The notes under the pieces were generated by a model, which was not told the DNA's origin, ran no database searches, and was given only the letters and a program-made list of their open reading frames with translations. Below, piece after piece: positions 49,416 through 59,723 of a stretch of DNA of 64,000 nucleotides. Position 1 is the first letter of the stretch, and each line of letters begins with the position of its first letter. The position numbers were made by a program, and so were the translations under genes. The DNA lies in NCBI RefSeq assembly GCF_900215145.1, contig NZ_OBDO01000012.1, forward strand, positions 124,001-188,000. Direction: 5' to 3'. Source of the stretch: Geodermatophilus sabuli. GTDB taxonomy: Bacteria; Actinomycetota; Actinomycetes; Mycobacteriales; Geodermatophilaceae.

Positions 49416-50039
49416 TCACGGCCCCTGATCGTCGCTCGGCACCCGCACCGTGGTCGTCACCCGCACCACACTGGGCCGGGGCGGGACCGAGCCGAAGCCG
49501 AAGCTGACCGGCGGGCGGACCGGCGCCAGCCCGCCCAGCGGCTCGCCGTCCCACGACCCGTCGGCCGCCGTCACCGCGTGCAGGTCCTGCACGCCGTACC
49601 ACTCGGTCCGGCCGTTCCCGGCCGAGCCGGTGGTGCGCAGGCCGGTCACCAGCCGCGCCGGCCGGTCCAGCAGACCCACCCAGGCGGGGGTCCGGGCCAG
49701 CGGCGCCGGGACGGCGCGCAACAGCCACCCCAGCGGGGGACGCCGTCCGGTGCGGACAGTCAACCGCAACGGTCCGGCCGACACCGTCCAGGTCCGCTCG
49801 TCGGGCCGGTGGACGCCCACGTCGAGGACCCGGACCTCGTCGAAGGCGTAGGTGGCGGCGATGAACTCCGCGGCCGCCGCCGACGGGGCGAGCAGCACCC
49901 GGTGCTCGTCGGGGCGCTGCACCATCACGTCGGAGAGCGGCCCGAGCGGCGACCGGGGCCAGTGCCCGACGACGACGCGGGTGCCCGACGTCGTGCCGGC
50001 ACCCAGGATCCAGCCGTCGAAGCGCAGTCGCCCGGTCAT
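49416..50039 (-). CDS. Conserved hypothetical protein
   Basis: The 207-residue soluble protein opens RLRFDGWILGAGTTSGTRVV and has SPLGPLSDVMVQRPDEHRVL, FIAATYAFDEVRVLDV and FGFGSVPPRPSVVRVTTTVR. This pattern recurs in uncharacterised actinobacterial proteins that I remember only as hypothetical. It is rich in beta strands and has no signal peptide or membrane helix. No catalytic motif can be seen. It is preceded by a short frame that looks like an SDR remnant and converges with the SARP gene. Confidence 0.65.
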   Translation of the reverse strand: MTGRLRFDGWILGAGTTSGTRVVVGHWPRSPLGPLSDVMVQRPDEHRVLLAPSAAAAEFIAATYAFDEVRVLDVGVHRPDERTWTVSAGPLRLTVRTGRRPPLGWLLRAVPAPLARTPAWVGLLDRPARLVTGLRTTGSAGNGRTEWYGVQDLHAVTAADGSWDGEPLGGLAPVRPPVSFGFGSVPPRPSVVRVTTTVRVPSDDQGP

Positions 50040-50044
50040 CGGGC

Positions 50045-50110
50045 TCAGCGGGTCGTGGCGCGGCTACCGGTGACGACGGTGACCTCCCCGGTCGGGTCGA
50101 ACAGGTCCAC
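50045..50110 (-). pseudogene. Possible N-terminal remnant of a short-chain dehydrogenase
   Basis: From GTG 50110 the minus strand encodes VDLFDPTGEVTVVTGSRATT and then stops at TGA (50045). The D-L-F-D-x-T-G-x-V-x-V-V-T-G-S opening is typical of SDR enzymes, but the glycine motif breaks off at once. It may instead be a leader peptide of the gene at 50039. The rest of the gap 50040-50289 holds no gene. Confidence 0.35.
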
Positions 50111-50289
50111 GGGGCCTCCGGCCCGGTCGGCGGGGGTGGGCCAGCGCACCCTACCGAGGGCTCCCCCGGCGCCGATGCCCCGACCGGTCGGGGCGGACGC
50201 ATCGTCCGCTCCGCGTGAGGCGCCCGCCCCCGGCGGCGGCCAGGCTGCTGCGCGGGGCGGGACGGTCCCGCCCGGGAGGGAGCGACGCC

Positions 50290-50757
50290 ATGTCCAGCGC
50301 CTCGCAGAGCTTGCCGGAGGCCAACTGGCAGGCCGAGGCCCACGTCGGCGCCTACGGCTACGACGACCGGCCCACCGGCTGGGCGTCGTGGATCACCTTC
50401 GCCGGCGTGATGCTCGTGCTGATCGGCCTGCTCTCGGCGATGGAGGGGGTCACCGCGCTCGTCAACGACGACTTCTACGTGGTCCGGGCCGACGCGCTGC
50501 TCGTCGCGGTCGGTTTCACCACCTGGGGGTGGGTCCACCTCGTCCTCGGTGTGGTGGGGATCGTCACCGGCGCGGGCCTGATGCGGGGCGTCCGGCTCGC
50601 CCGCGTCGTGGCGGTGGTGTTCGCCGTGGTGAGCGCGCTGGTGCACCTGGCCTTCCTGCCGGCCTACCCGGTCTGGTCGACGCTGGTGATCGCGTTCGAC
50701 GTCGTCGTCATCTACGCCGTCACCGTGCACGGGCAGGAAGTCGCCTCGCCGCGCTGA
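50290..50757 (+). CDS. DUF7144-type four-helix membrane protein
   Basis: The 155-residue protein has a polar N terminus (about 35 residues) and four membrane helices: WITFAGVMLVLIGLLSAMEG, ALLVAVGFTTWGWVHLVLGV, VVAVVFAVVSALVHLAFL and STLVIAFDVVVIYAVTV. The W-x-x-F-A-G-x-M-L-x-L-x-G opening and the G-W-x-H-L-x-x-G middle match a common actinobacterial membrane family of unknown function. GGGAGGGAGC precedes ATG 50290. Confidence 0.75.
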   Translation: MSSASQSLPEANWQAEAHVGAYGYDDRPTGWASWITFAGVMLVLIGLLSAMEGVTALVNDDFYVVRADALLVAVGFTTWGWVHLVLGVVGIVTGAGLMRGVRLARVVAVVFAVVSALVHLAFLPAYPVWSTLVIAFDVVVIYAVTVHGQEVASPR

Positions 50758-50808
50758 CCGCGACCGGGCCGGGCGGCCCCGGCGCGCGCGGTGTGCCAGC
50801 CTGCCCCC

Positions 50809-52041
50809 ATGAGCGCACCCGCCGCCGAGACCGCCGTCCTGGGCGCGACCAGCGAGGTCGGACCGCTGCGGACGGTGCTCCTGCACCGGCCGGGGGCCGA
50901 GCTGCGCCGGCTGACCCCGCGCAACAACGACGAGCTGCTCTTCGACGGCGTGCCCTGGGTGCCGCGTGCGCAGGAGGAGCACGACCGCTTCGCCGCCGAG
51001 CTGACCGCCCGCGGTGTCGACGTGCTCTACCTGGACCGGCTGCTGGCCGAGGTGCTGGCGGTCCCGGCCGCGCGCGACGAGCTGGTCGCCGCAGCGGTCG
51101 ACGATCCGCGGCTGGGTGCCACGCTCACGCGGACGGCGGCCGCGTACCTGGCCGACCTGGCTCCCGATGAGCTCGCCGGCACGCTCATCGCGGGACTGGC
51201 GCACGACGAGCTGCCCGGCGCGCGTGGCCTGTCCTACGAGCTCATGGACCGGCACGACTTCGTCGTCCGCCCGCTGCCCAACCTGCTGTTCACCCGCGAC
51301 TCGTCGGTGTGGGTCGGCGACCAGGTGGCGGTCACCTCGCTGGCGATGCCGGCCCGGCACCGCGAGAGCACCATCACCGCCGCGGTCTACGCCCACCACC
51401 CGCGGTTCGCCGGCGCCGCGCAGCTCTACGACGCCTCGCTGGAGCACCTCGAGGGCGGCGACGTGCTGCTGCTGGCGCCGGGCGTGGTGGCGGTCGGCGT
51501 GGGCGAGCGGACGACGCCGGGCGGTGCGGAGCGGCTGGCGCGGCGGGTGTTCGCCCGCGGGCTGGCGCACACCGTGCTCGTCGTCCCGATCGCCCAGCAG
51601 CGGGCGACCATGCACCTGGACACCATCGCCACGATGGTCGACGTCGACGCGCTGGTCATGTACCCCGCGGTCGCCGACTCCCTGGTGGCCTGGACGGTCA
51701 CCGGCGAGGTCGCGCCGGAGGACGGGGACACGACCGACCTCACCGTCCGCGGGCCCGCACCGTTCGTCGAGGCGGCCGCGACGGCGATGGGCATCGACCG
51801 GCTGCGGGTGATCGACACCGGCCTCGACCCGGTCACCGCCGAGCGCGAACAGTGGGACGACGGCAACAACACCCTCGCGCTGGCCCCGCGGCTGACCGTC
51901 GCCTACGAGCGCAACACCGTCACCAATGCCGCGCTCGAGGCGGCCGGGATCGAGGTGGTGCGGATCGCCGGGTCGGAGCTGGGCAGCGGCCGGGGCGGCC
52001 CGCGGTGCATGTCCTGCCCGGTCCGCCGCGACCCGCTCTGA
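50809..52041 (+). CDS. arcA: Arginine deiminase
   Basis: The 410-residue protein hydrolyses arginine to citrulline and ammonia. Landmarks of the amidinotransferase fold are all present: [35 protein letters not shown] (substrate Asp), [20 protein letters not shown] with catalytic Glu/His-x-x-Gly-Gly-Asp, [13 protein letters not shown] with the catalytic His, [12 protein letters not shown], and the nucleophile Cys in [15 protein letters not shown] near the C terminus. No arcB, arcC or arcD is adjacent, so it may serve arginine catabolism without the full ATP-forming pathway. CAGCCT lies 6 nt before ATG 50809. Confidence 0.95.
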   Translation: MSAPAAETAVLGATSEVGPLRTVLLHRPGAELRRLTPRNNDELLFDGVPWVPRAQEEHDRFAAELTARGVDVLYLDRLLAEVLAVPAARDELVAAAVDDPRLGATLTRTAAAYLADLAPDELAGTLIAGLAHDELPGARGLSYELMDRHDFVVRPLPNLLFTRDSSVWVGDQVAVTSLAMPARHRESTITAAVYAHHPRFAGAAQLYDASLEHLEGGDVLLLAPGVVAVGVGERTTPGGAERLARRVFARGLAHTVLVVPIAQQRATMHLDTIATMVDVDALVMYPAVADSLVAWTVTGEVAPEDGDTTDLTVRGPAPFVEAAATAMGIDRLRVIDTGLDPVTAEREQWDDGNNTLALAPRLTVAYERNTVTNAALEAAGIEVVRIAGSELGSGRGGPRCMSCPVRRDPL

Positions 52042-52047
52042 ACCCCG

Positions 52048-52064
52048 CTCGCTCCCGGAGCGAG
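52048..52064. terminator. Short hairpin after arcA
   Basis: CTCGCTCC, one base, GGAGCGAG forms an 8-bp stem just past the arcA stop codon. No other gene is in 52042-52213. Confidence 0.5.
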
Positions 52065-52213
52065 GCCGGCCGTCCCGGGGAGGCGGCGCAGCTGCGGGTG
52101 GGCAGCCGTGCCCGGCTCTGCCACCCTCCTGTGCACCGACCCCGAGGCGGGGTCGTGGACCGGGCGTACCGCCTGGCTGCCTGGTTCCCGGAACCGGCGC
52201 CGAGGAGAGACCC

Positions 52214-53281
52214 ATGTCCGACGTGATGCGCGCGTTCGTGATGCTCGAGGTCGGCAAGACCGCGGTGGTGGAGAAGCCGGTCCCGACGCCGGGGCCGGAG
52301 GAGGCGGTCGTGCGGACGACGGCGGCACTGATCTGCACGTCCGACGTCCACACGGTGAAGGGCGCCCTCCCGGTGGAGAACGGGCGCACCCTGGGCCACG
52401 AGTCGGTGGGCGTGGTCCACGCCCTCGGCTCGGCGGTGTCCGGGTTCACCGAGGGTCAACGGGTCGCGGTCAACGCCGTGACCCCGTGCTTCCGGTGCAG
52501 CTACTGCCAGCGGGGGTTCACCAGCCAGTGCGGCGGCGCCCTCGGCGGCTACCGGTACACCGCGCAGATGGACGGCAACATGGCCGAGTACTTCGTCGTG
52601 CCCGCGGCCGCGGCCAACCTCGCGCCGATACCGGACGACGTCACCGACGAGCAGGCGGCCTACACCTGCGACATGCTCTCCACCGGCTTCATGGGGGCCG
52701 AACACGCTCGTCTCCAGCTCGGCGAGACGGTGGCTGTCTTCGCGCAGGGACCGGTCGGGCTGTGCGCGACGATGGGGGCCAACCTGCTCGGCGCCGGGCG
52801 GGTGATCGCGGTGGAGTCACGGCCCGAGCGCAAGGACCTGGCCCGGCGCTTCGGCGCGGACGACGTCGTCGACTTCACCGAGGGCGACCCCGTCGAGCAG
52901 ATCATGGACCTCACCGGCGGCGAGGGGGTCGACGCGGCCATCGAGGCGTTCGGGTTCCCGGAGACCTTCGAGGGTTGTCTGCGCGTCACCAAGGCCGGCG
53001 GCAGGGTCTCCAACATCGGGTACCACGGGGAGAACCCCGCGCCGCTGCAGCTGCCCCTCGACAGCATCGGGCTCGGTATGAACGACAAGTCCATCCACAC
53101 CGGGCTGTGCCCGGGCGGCAGCGAGCGGATGGGCCGGCTCCTCCGGTTGCTGCAGACCGGGCGCATCGACCCGACCCCGCTGACCACCCACCGGTTCGGC
53201 TTCGACGAGGTCGAGCGCGCCTTCGCGATGATGCAGACCAAGGAGGACGGCATCCTCAAGCCGCTGATCACCTTCGCCTGA
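52214..53281 (+). CDS. Zinc-dependent secondary alcohol dehydrogenase
   Basis: The 355-residue protein is a medium-chain dehydrogenase close in layout to the NADP-dependent isopropanol dehydrogenases. Catalytic zinc ligands are the Cys in ALICTSDVH (about residue 41) and the His-Glu in TLGHESVG (about 62). A four-cysteine structural-zinc loop is present (PCFRCSYCQRGFTSQC), unlike the clostridial enzymes that lack it. The nucleotide-binding segment is VAVFAQGPVGLCATMGANLL, then VIAVESRPERKDLARRFGAD. GAGGAGAG precedes ATG 52214. The substrate is probably a secondary alcohol or a sugar alcohol. Confidence 0.85.
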   Translation: MSDVMRAFVMLEVGKTAVVEKPVPTPGPEEAVVRTTAALICTSDVHTVKGALPVENGRTLGHESVGVVHALGSAVSGFTEGQRVAVNAVTPCFRCSYCQRGFTSQCGGALGGYRYTAQMDGNMAEYFVVPAAAANLAPIPDDVTDEQAAYTCDMLSTGFMGAEHARLQLGETVAVFAQGPVGLCATMGANLLGAGRVIAVESRPERKDLARRFGADDVVDFTEGDPVEQIMDLTGGEGVDAAIEAFGFPETFEGCLRVTKAGGRVSNIGYHGENPAPLQLPLDSIGLGMNDKSIHTGLCPGGSERMGRLLRLLQTGRIDPTPLTTHRFGFDEVERAFAMMQTKEDGILKPLITFA

Positions 53282-53342
53282 CCGTCCCGGCGGTCCACCG
53301 CCCGGGCTCAGGTGGCAGGTGCCCACCAGGCCGGCGAGCGGA

Positions 53343-54854
53343 CTACAGCCCCTGGGCGAGCCGGTGGTAGGCGGCGCTCCAGCGCAGCTCCTTGGCCAGC
53401 GACCGGCGGGTCGTCTCGGCGTCGATGAGCACCAGCTCGGTGGAGAACACCTCCGCGAGATCGGTGAGCTCCTCGGCCCCCAGCGCCGTCGACAGCACGG
53501 TGTGGTGCGGGCCGCCGGCGGTCAGCCAGCCCTCGGTCGCCGTCGCGAAGTCCGGCCGCGGCTGCCACACCGCGCGGGCGACCGGCAGGTTCGGCAGGGG
53601 CTCGTCGGGCTCGACGACGTCGATCTCGTCGGCCACCCAGCGGAACCGGTCGCCCAGGTCGCACCAGCCCACGACGACGCCCTCGCCCGGGGCCGCGGTG
53701 AACACCAGCCGCGCGGGGTCCTCGCGGCCGCCGATCGACAGCGGGTGCACCTCCACCCGCGGCGTGTCCCCGGCGATGGTCGGGCAGACCTCGAGCATGT
53801 GCGCGCCGAGGATCTTCGGGGTGTCGGTGTCCAGGTGGTAGGTGTAGTCCTCCATGAAGGAGGTGCCGCCGGGCAGCCCGTGCGCCGCCACCTTGAGGGT
53901 GTGCAGCAGCACCGAGGTCTTCCAGTCGCCCTCGCCACCGAAGCCGTAGCCGTCGGCCATGAGCCGCTGGACGGCGAGGCCGGGGAGCTGGCGCAGCCCG
54001 CCGAGGTCCTCGAAGTTGGTGGTGAAGGCGCCGAAGCCGCCATCCTCCAGGAAGCGTCGCAGCGCGGCCTCGATGCGGGCCTGGTAGCGGACCGCTTCGT
54101 GCTGCTCCCCGCCCGGGCCGGCGTCCTCGGCGAACCGGTAGAGGTCGCCGTACTCCTGCACGAGCGCGTCGACGGCGGAGTCCTCGACGGACTCGACCAC
54201 CTCCACCAGGTCGTTGACGCCCCAGGTGTTCACCGAGACGCCGAACCGGATCTCGGCCTCGACCTTGTCGCCCTCGGTGACCGCCACGTTGCGCATGTTG
54301 TCGCCGAAGCGGGCCAGTTTGAGCGTGCGCACCGCGTCCGCGGCCGCCGCGGCGCGCGCCCACGAGCCGACCCGGGTGAGGACCCGCGGGTTGGCGACGT
54401 GCCCGGCCACCGTCGTCCGCGGCATCCGCAGCCGGGTCAGGACGAACCCGTACTCACGGTCCCCGTGGGCGGCCTGGTTGAGGTTCATGAAGTCCATGTC
54501 GATCGTCGCCCACGGCAGGGCGGCGTCGGCCTGGGTGTGCAGGTGCAGCAGCGGCTTGCGCAGCGCGTCCAGCCCGGAGATCCACATCTTCGCCGGGGAG
54601 AAGGTGTGCATCCAGGTGATGACCCCGACGCAGGACGGGTCCTCGTTGGCCTCCCCCATCGCCCGCCGGATGGCCCCGGCGTCGGTGAGCACCGGCTTCC
54701 AGACCACCCGGATCGGGACCTCACCGGCCGCGTCCAGGGCCTCGGCCACGCGCCGGGACTGCTCGGCGACCTGCTGGAGGGTCTCCTCGCCGTACAGCCC
54801 CTGGCTGCCGGTCAGGAACCAGAGCTCGTGCCCGGCGAAGGGGTCCGTGCGCAT
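53343..54854 (-). CDS. araA: L-arabinose isomerase
   Basis: The 503-residue enzyme interconverts L-arabinose and L-ribulose. The N terminus [20 protein letters not shown] is the family signature. Manganese ligands lie in [13 protein letters not shown] (Glu), [11 protein letters not shown] (Glu), and the two later His positions [20 protein letters not shown] and GGPHHTVLS. Length and order are those of standard AraA. GAGGAAGG precedes ATG 54854. It is the last gene of the araB-araD-araA operon, 13 nt after araD. Confidence 0.95.
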   Translation of the reverse strand: MRTDPFAGHELWFLTGSQGLYGEETLQQVAEQSRRVAEALDAAGEVPIRVVWKPVLTDAGAIRRAMGEANEDPSCVGVITWMHTFSPAKMWISGLDALRKPLLHLHTQADAALPWATIDMDFMNLNQAAHGDREYGFVLTRLRMPRTTVAGHVANPRVLTRVGSWARAAAAADAVRTLKLARFGDNMRNVAVTEGDKVEAEIRFGVSVNTWGVNDLVEVVESVEDSAVDALVQEYGDLYRFAEDAGPGGEQHEAVRYQARIEAALRRFLEDGGFGAFTTNFEDLGGLRQLPGLAVQRLMADGYGFGGEGDWKTSVLLHTLKVAAHGLPGGTSFMEDYTYHLDTDTPKILGAHMLEVCPTIAGDTPRVEVHPLSIGGREDPARLVFTAAPGEGVVVGWCDLGDRFRWVADEIDVVEPDEPLPNLPVARAVWQPRPDFATATEGWLTAGGPHHTVLSTALGAEELTDLAEVFSTELVLIDAETTRRSLAKELRWSAAYHRLAQGL

Positions 54855-54867
54855 CAAGCAGCCTTCC

Positions 54868-55548
54868 TCACTGTCCGTAGACGTTCTGGTAGCGCGCGTA
54901 GAGGGAGTCGACGTCGGCCTGCGCGATGGGCAGGGGCTCACCGAGCTGGCGCGACAGGTGCACGGTGCGCGCGACGTCCTCGGTCATGACCGCGGCCTTC
55001 ACCGCCGCGCGGGCCGAGGGGCCGATGGTGAACACACCGTGGTTCTGCATCAGCACCGCGGGCGAGCGGGAGCCCGACAGCGTGGCCACGATGCCCTGGC
55101 CGATCGAGTCGTCCCCGATGAGCGCGAACGGGCCGACCGGGATCGGGCCGCCGAACTCGTCGGCCATCGCGGTGAGCACGCACGGGATCGGCTCGGCGCG
55201 GGCGGCCCAGGCGGTGGCGTACGGGCTGTGCGTGTGCACCTGACCGTTGACCTCGGGCATGGTCCGGTACACGTAGGCGTGCGCGTCGGTGTCGCTCGAG
55301 GGCTTCTTGACCCCGTCGACGACGGCGCCGTCGAGGTCGCAGACGGTGATGCCCTCCCAGGTCAGCTCGTCGTAGGAGACGCCGCTGCCCTTGATGACGA
55401 ACAGGTCCTCGCCGGGCACCCGCTCCGAGACGTTGCCCGAGGTCCAGGTGACCAGCCCGTAGCGGGTGAGCTCGGCGTGCAGCGCGGCGACGTGCTCACG
55501 CTGCTGCCGGTGGGTGCCGCGCTCGGTGCGCGGTGCGGTGGTGGTCAT
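54868..55548 (-). CDS. araD: L-ribulose-5-phosphate 4-epimerase
   Basis: The 226-residue class II aldolase-fold enzyme makes D-xylulose 5-phosphate from L-ribulose 5-phosphate. Motifs: [52 protein letters not shown], the zinc-binding [12 protein letters not shown] (His-x-His) and [20 protein letters not shown] (third His). The ATG overlaps the kinase stop as ATGA, with GAGGAGG in front, so it is coupled to araB. Confidence 0.95.
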   Translation of the reverse strand: MTTTAPRTERGTHRQQREHVAALHAELTRYGLVTWTSGNVSERVPGEDLFVIKGSGVSYDELTWEGITVCDLDGAVVDGVKKPSSDTDAHAYVYRTMPEVNGQVHTHSPYATAWAARAEPIPCVLTAMADEFGGPIPVGPFALIGDDSIGQGIVATLSGSRSPAVLMQNHGVFTIGPSARAAVKAAVMTEDVARTVHLSRQLGEPLPIAQADVDSLYARYQNVYGQ

Positions 55549-57209
55549 TCGCTTGCCTCCTCGGTGGGGATGGCGGAGGTCGTCTCGGTGTCGGCGGTCC
55601 GCCGCTGGCCGACGCCCACGTGGTCCACGGCGGCCCGCTCGACCGGGAGTGCGGCGACGTACCGCTGCATGAACGCGTCGAAGCCCGCGACGTCGATCGG
55701 GTCGGGCTCGACCGTCCGCAGGCTCGCGCTGGTGAAGACCGTGGTGTCCAGGTGGTCCGCCAGGCTCCGGTCCGGCGCGCGGTCGGCGGTGAACGCGGCC
55801 AGGACGGCGATGCCCCAGGCGCCCCCCTCGCCGGCGACGTCGCCGACGGAGACGGGGGTGTCGATCGCGGCGGCCAGGAAGCGTTGCGCCACGCCCTCGG
55901 TCTTGAACAGGCCGCCGTGCGCGAACATCCGGTCGAGCCGCACGCCCTCGGTCTTCTGCAGGACGTCCATGCCGATCCTGAGGGTGGCCAGGGAGGCGAA
56001 CAGGTGGGTCCGCATGAAGGTGCCGAGGTCGAGCCGGCTGTCCGGGGAGCGCAGGAAGAGCGGCCGGCCCTCCTCGAGGTCGGTGATCGGCTCCCCGGAG
56101 AGGTAGTTGTAGGCGAGCATCCCGCCGCAGTCGCTCGCGCCGCCCAGTGCGGCGGTGAACAGGGTCTCGAAGACCTCCGACGGGCCGACCTCGGCACCCA
56201 GCCCCCGGGCGAACTCGGCGAACAGCCCGACCCAGGCGTCCAGCTCACTGGCCCCGTTGTTGCAGTGCACCATGGCCACCGGGTCCCCGGCCGGCGTGGT
56301 GACCAGGTCCAGTTCGCGGTGCACCCGGGCGAGCTCACGCTCGAGCACGACCATGGCGAAGATGCTCGTCCCGGCGGAGACGTTGCCGGTACGCGGAGCG
56401 ACCGAGTTGGTGGCGACCATCCCCGTGCCCGCGTCACCCTCGGGCGGGCAGAGCGGGATGCCGGGGCGCAGCCGCCCGGTCGGGTCGAGCAGCGCCGCGC
56501 CTGCTCCGGTGAGCGTGCCGGCCGGCTGGCCGGCAAGTCTGACGGCGGGCAGCAGCTCGGCCAGGGTCAGCTCGACCCCGACCTCGGCGGCCAACTGGTC
56601 GAACCGGGCCAGCATCCCGGCGTGGTACCCGCGGGTGGCGCCGTCGATCGGGAACATGCCGCTGGCGTCCCCGATGCCGAGGACCTTCTCGCCGGTGAGC
56701 TGCCAGTGCACGTAGCCGGCCAGGGTGGTCAGGTGGTCCAGCCGAGCGACGTGTTCCTCGCGGTCCAGGATCGCCTGGTAGAGGTGCGCGACGCTCCACC
56801 GGTGCGGGATGTTGCAACCGAACTCCGCGCTGAGCCGCTCGGCGGCCCGACCCGTGTTCGTGTTGCGCCAGGTGCGGAACGGCGTGAGGAGCGCACCGTC
56901 GGCGTCGAACGCGAGGTAGCCGTGCATCATCGCCGACACGCCGAGGGCGCCGACCGTGGTCAGCTCGACCCCGTGGCGTCGCCGCACGTCGCCGGCCAGG
57001 GCCGCGAAGCTCTGCTGCACCCCGGTCCAGACGTCGTCCAGCGAGTACGTCCACAGCCGGTCCACCAACTGGTTCTCCCAGTCGTGGCTGCCGACGGCGA
57101 GCGGGGTGTGGTCCGGACCGATCAGCACCGCCTTGATCCGGGTCGACCCGAGCTCGATCCCCAGCGCCGTGCGACCGCCGGTGATCGCCGGCCCGGCATC
57201 CATCGTCAT
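55545..57209 (-). CDS. araB: FGGY-family carbohydrate kinase, likely L-ribulokinase
   Basis: The 554-residue kinase has the FGGY ATPase fold: the N-terminal phosphate loop [44 protein letters not shown], and the C-terminal [18 protein letters not shown] and [20 protein letters not shown]. Its wording is unlike the E. coli/B. subtilis AraB family and closer to the alternative FGGY kinases found beside araD and araA in several phyla, so ribulokinase activity is inferred from context. ATG 57209 follows GAAGGGG at some distance; ATG 57203 is possible. A perfect 14-bp LacI-type operator lies 80 nt upstream. Confidence 0.85.
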   Translation of the reverse strand: MTMDAGPAITGGRTALGIELGSTRIKAVLIGPDHTPLAVGSHDWENQLVDRLWTYSLDDVWTGVQQSFAALAGDVRRRHGVELTTVGALGVSAMMHGYLAFDADGALLTPFRTWRNTNTGRAAERLSAEFGCNIPHRWSVAHLYQAILDREEHVARLDHLTTLAGYVHWQLTGEKVLGIGDASGMFPIDGATRGYHAGMLARFDQLAAEVGVELTLAELLPAVRLAGQPAGTLTGAGAALLDPTGRLRPGIPLCPPEGDAGTGMVATNSVAPRTGNVSAGTSIFAMVVLERELARVHRELDLVTTPAGDPVAMVHCNNGASELDAWVGLFAEFARGLGAEVGPSEVFETLFTAALGGASDCGGMLAYNYLSGEPITDLEEGRPLFLRSPDSRLDLGTFMRTHLFASLATLRIGMDVLQKTEGVRLDRMFAHGGLFKTEGVAQRFLAAAIDTPVSVGDVAGEGGAWGIAVLAAFTADRAPDRSLADHLDTTVFTSASLRTVEPDPIDVAGFDAFMQRYVAALPVERAAVDHVGVGQRRTADTETTSAIPTEEASE

Positions 57210-57289
57210 GTCAGGAGACCCCTTCGACCACTGCGGACAGGCCCGGTTCCAGCGATCCGGTCGACCGGGGACAACGACGCACGAGCGGA

Positions 57290-57303
57290 TGTTAGCGCTA
57301 ACA
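57290..57303. promoter_or_regulatory. LacI-type operator before araBDA
   Basis: TGTTAGCGCTAACA is a perfect 14-bp palindrome with the central CG-containing core that LacI-family proteins recognise. A one-base variant stands before the transporter operon at 62651-62664. Confidence 0.8.
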
Positions 57304-57312
57304 CAGACAGGT

Positions 57313-58359
57313 TCACACCCCGGCGGGCAGGGCTCGGGCGGGCACGGGACCGGTGCTCCCACGGACCAGCAGGGTCGGTGGGACCGGGTCGAGGTGCAGC
57401 TCCTCGCCCCTCAGCCGGGCGAGGACCAGGCGCACCCCCCGGCGGCCCAGCTCCGCGAAGTCCTGCCGGACGGTGGTCAGCGGCGGGGTGAAGTACGGGG
57501 CCTCGGGCAGGTCGTCGAAGCCGACGACGCTGACGTCCCGCGGCGCGTCCAGCCCCTCCTCGTGGAAGGCGGCGAGCAGCCCCAGCGCCATCTGGTCGTT
57601 GGCCAGGAACACCGCGGTCACCTCCTCGCCGGCGCGCACGCGGGCGGCGAGTTCCTTGCCCGCGGCGTACCCGGACGACGGCGTCCAGTCCCCGCGCAGG
57701 TACGGGGGGACGGGGGCGCCCGAGGCGCACAGCTCGGCCCGCCAGCCGGCGATGCGGTCGCGCGCCTCCTGCGAGTCGGCCGGTCCGGTGACGTGGTGCA
57801 CCGTCCGGTGGCCGAGGTCGAGCAGGTGCCGGGTGGCCAGCCGGGCGCCGGTCACCTGGTCCACGCCGACGGCCGGCTCCTCCACCGCGCCCCCGCTCTG
57901 CACGGTGACCAGCGGCAGCGGCACGTCGATGAGGTGCAGCGCCTCGGCCGCGTCGTCGTAGGTGGCCAACGCGACGACGGCGTCGACGGACTGCCCGACG
58001 AACCGGTCCACCGCCTCCCGCATCGCCTCGGCGGTCGCCTCGTCCAGCACGGTCACCGACAGCGAGTAACCCGCGTTGCGGGCGGCCTGCTCCAAGCCGA
58101 CCAGCGTCTGCGCCGGGCCGTACTGGTTGATGGTGACGGTGACGAAGCCGATCGTGCGGGTCGAGCCGGTGACCAGCGCCCGCGCGGCGGGGTTGGGCCG
58201 GTAGCCGAGTTCCCGGATCGCCCGCTCGACGCGCTCCCGCGTCTGCGGGGCCACGTTGCGGTGCCCGTTGATGACCCGGGAGACCGTCTGGTGCGAGACC
58301 CCGGCGCGAGCCGCGACGTCCGACATGACCAACGCTCGCGTCGCCCCCTCGGGCTCCAC
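57313..58359 (-). CDS. LacI-family regulator of the arabinose locus
   Basis: The 348-residue protein has the LacI helix-turn-helix and hinge helix ([39 protein letters not shown]) and a periplasmic-binding-like sugar domain (about 70-340, with [55 protein letters not shown]). Its place between transporter and araBDA, and the two matching operators, make it the arabinose repressor, although the classical AraR of Bacillus has a GntR DNA-binding domain. GTG 58359 is chosen because GGAGGG is 6 nt upstream; GTG 58365 would be too close. Confidence 0.88.
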   Translation of the reverse strand: MEPEGATRALVMSDVAARAGVSHQTVSRVINGHRNVAPQTRERVERAIRELGYRPNPAARALVTGSTRTIGFVTVTINQYGPAQTLVGLEQAARNAGYSLSVTVLDEATAEAMREAVDRFVGQSVDAVVALATYDDAAEALHLIDVPLPLVTVQSGGAVEEPAVGVDQVTGARLATRHLLDLGHRTVHHVTGPADSQEARDRIAGWRAELCASGAPVPPYLRGDWTPSSGYAAGKELAARVRAGEEVTAVFLANDQMALGLLAAFHEEGLDAPRDVSVVGFDDLPEAPYFTPPLTTVRQDFAELGRRGVRLVLARLRGEELHLDPVPPTLLVRGSTGPVPARALPAGV

Positions 58360-58413
58360 CGTCACCCCTCCGTGTCGACGGGGCGTCCCTGCCCCGGATG
58401 TCGTGGCCGCGCG

Positions 58414-58453
58414 GGCCGGGGGCGGCCCCGCGGGATCCCGCGGGGCCCCCGCC
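58414..58453. terminator. Hairpin after the sugar permease gene
   Basis: A perfect 20-nt dyad at 58426-58445 is extended by imperfect outer arms. It separates the transporter operon from the LacI gene. Confidence 0.65.
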
Positions 58454-58457
58454 GACC

Positions 58458-59723
58458 TCAGCGCGAGGTGCCGGCCCGGCGCTTGTTGTAGACGTCGAAC
58501 GCGACGGCCAGCAGCAGCACCAGACCCTTGACCACCGACTGGATGGACTGGTCGATGCCCATGAGCTGCATGCCGTTGCTCATGACCGCCATGATCAGAC
58601 CGCCGACCATGGCGCCGACGACGGTGCCGACGCCGCCGGTGACGGCCGCGCCGCCGATGAAGCAGGCCGCGATCGCATCCAGCTCGAACATGTTGCCCGC
58701 GCTGGGCTGGGCACCGTTGGACCGCGACGAGAAGACGATGCCGGCGACCGCGGCCAGGAAGCCCATGTTGACGAAGATCCAGAAGTTGACGGCCCGGACC
58801 TTGACGCCCGACAACGTCGCGGCGGCCAGGTTGCCGCCGATCGCGTACACCTGGCGTCCGAAGACGGTGCGCTTGGTGATGACGCCGTAGGCGATGATCA
58901 GCACGGCCAGGACGATCAGCACGATCGGCAGGCCGCGGGCGTGGGCCAGCTGCCAGGCGAAGGCCATGACGACGGCCCCGACCGCGACGATCTTCGCGAC
59001 GAAGAGCGGGAAGCTCTCCACCGGCTGCTGGTACTTGATGCGGGCGATGCGGGTGCGGAAGTTGCTGAACGCGTAGCCCGCGACGGCGACCGCCCCGATG
59101 AGCAGGGTGAACGCGTCGTAGCCGTTGCCGCCGAGCAGCCCGTTGAGGAAGCCGCTGGCGATGCGGCCGTACTCGGACGGGAACGGCGACAGCGAGATGT
59201 TGTCCAGCACCTGCAGCGTGAGCCCGCGGAACAGCAGCATGCCGGCGAGCGTCACGATGAACGCCGGGATGCCGACGTAGGCGACCCAGAAGCCCTGCCA
59301 CGCGCCGATGGCCAGGCCGACGGCGATGGCGGCGAGCGCGCCGGCCCACCAGGGCATGCCCTGGCGGATGACCAGGACGGCGGAGACCGCCCCGGTCAGC
59401 GCGACCACCGACCCGACCGACAGGTCGATGTGCCCGGCGATGATCACGATGACCATGCCGATGGCCAGGATCAGGATGTAGCTGTACTGCAGGACGATGT
59501 TGGTGACGTTGCCGGGGCTCAGCGACGTCCCGTCGGTGAGGATCGCGAACAGCGCGACGATCACCACGAAGGCGACGTAGATGCCGCTCTGCCGGAGGTT
59601 GCTCGTGAGCAGGGCCCGGACATCGCTGGTCCCGGTGTGCAGTGCGACAGCGGGGGCGACGTCCTTGGGAGCCGTGGCGGTCTGGGCCTCCGGCTCCGAC
59701 GCGGGGGGAACGGTCCTGGTCAT
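58458..59723 (-). CDS. Sugar ABC transporter permease (multiple-monosaccharide type)
   Basis: The 421-residue integral membrane protein is of the BPD_transp_2 family (XylH/GguB/MmsB-like). It has about ten hydrophobic helices, for example [20 protein letters not shown] and [16 protein letters not shown]. The conserved [10 protein letters not shown] segment follows the I-D-L motif, and [20 protein letters not shown] with [12 protein letters not shown] is the region that docks to the ATPase. Its start overlaps the ATPase stop by 4 nt (ATGA). Together with the ATPase and the lipoprotein it should import L-arabinose and perhaps related pentoses. Confidence 0.92.
   Translation of the reverse strand: MTRTVPPASEPEAQTATAPKDVAPAVALHTGTSDVRALLTSNLRQSGIYVAFVVIVALFAILTDGTSLSPGNVTNIVLQYSYILILAIGMVIVIIAGHIDLSVGSVVALTGAVSAVLVIRQGMPWWAGALAAIAVGLAIGAWQGFWVAYVGIPAFIVTLAGMLLFRGLTLQVLDNISLSPFPSEYGRIASGFLNGLLGGNGYDAFTLLIGAVAVAGYAFSNFRTRIARIKYQQPVESFPLFVAKIVAVGAVVMAFAWQLAHARGLPIVLIVLAVLIIAYGVITKRTVFGRQVYAIGGNLAAATLSGVKVRAVNFWIFVNMGFLAAVAGIVFSSRSNGAQPSAGNMFELDAIAACFIGGAAVTGGVGTVVGAMVGGLIMAVMSNGMQLMGIDQSIQSVVKGLVLLLAVAFDVYNKRRAGTSR

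Noticed and set aside
58359..59349. Extension of the LacI frame upstream into the permease gene
   Set aside because: The N-terminal HTH begins just after GTG 58359. The upstream part is an out-of-frame reading of the permease.
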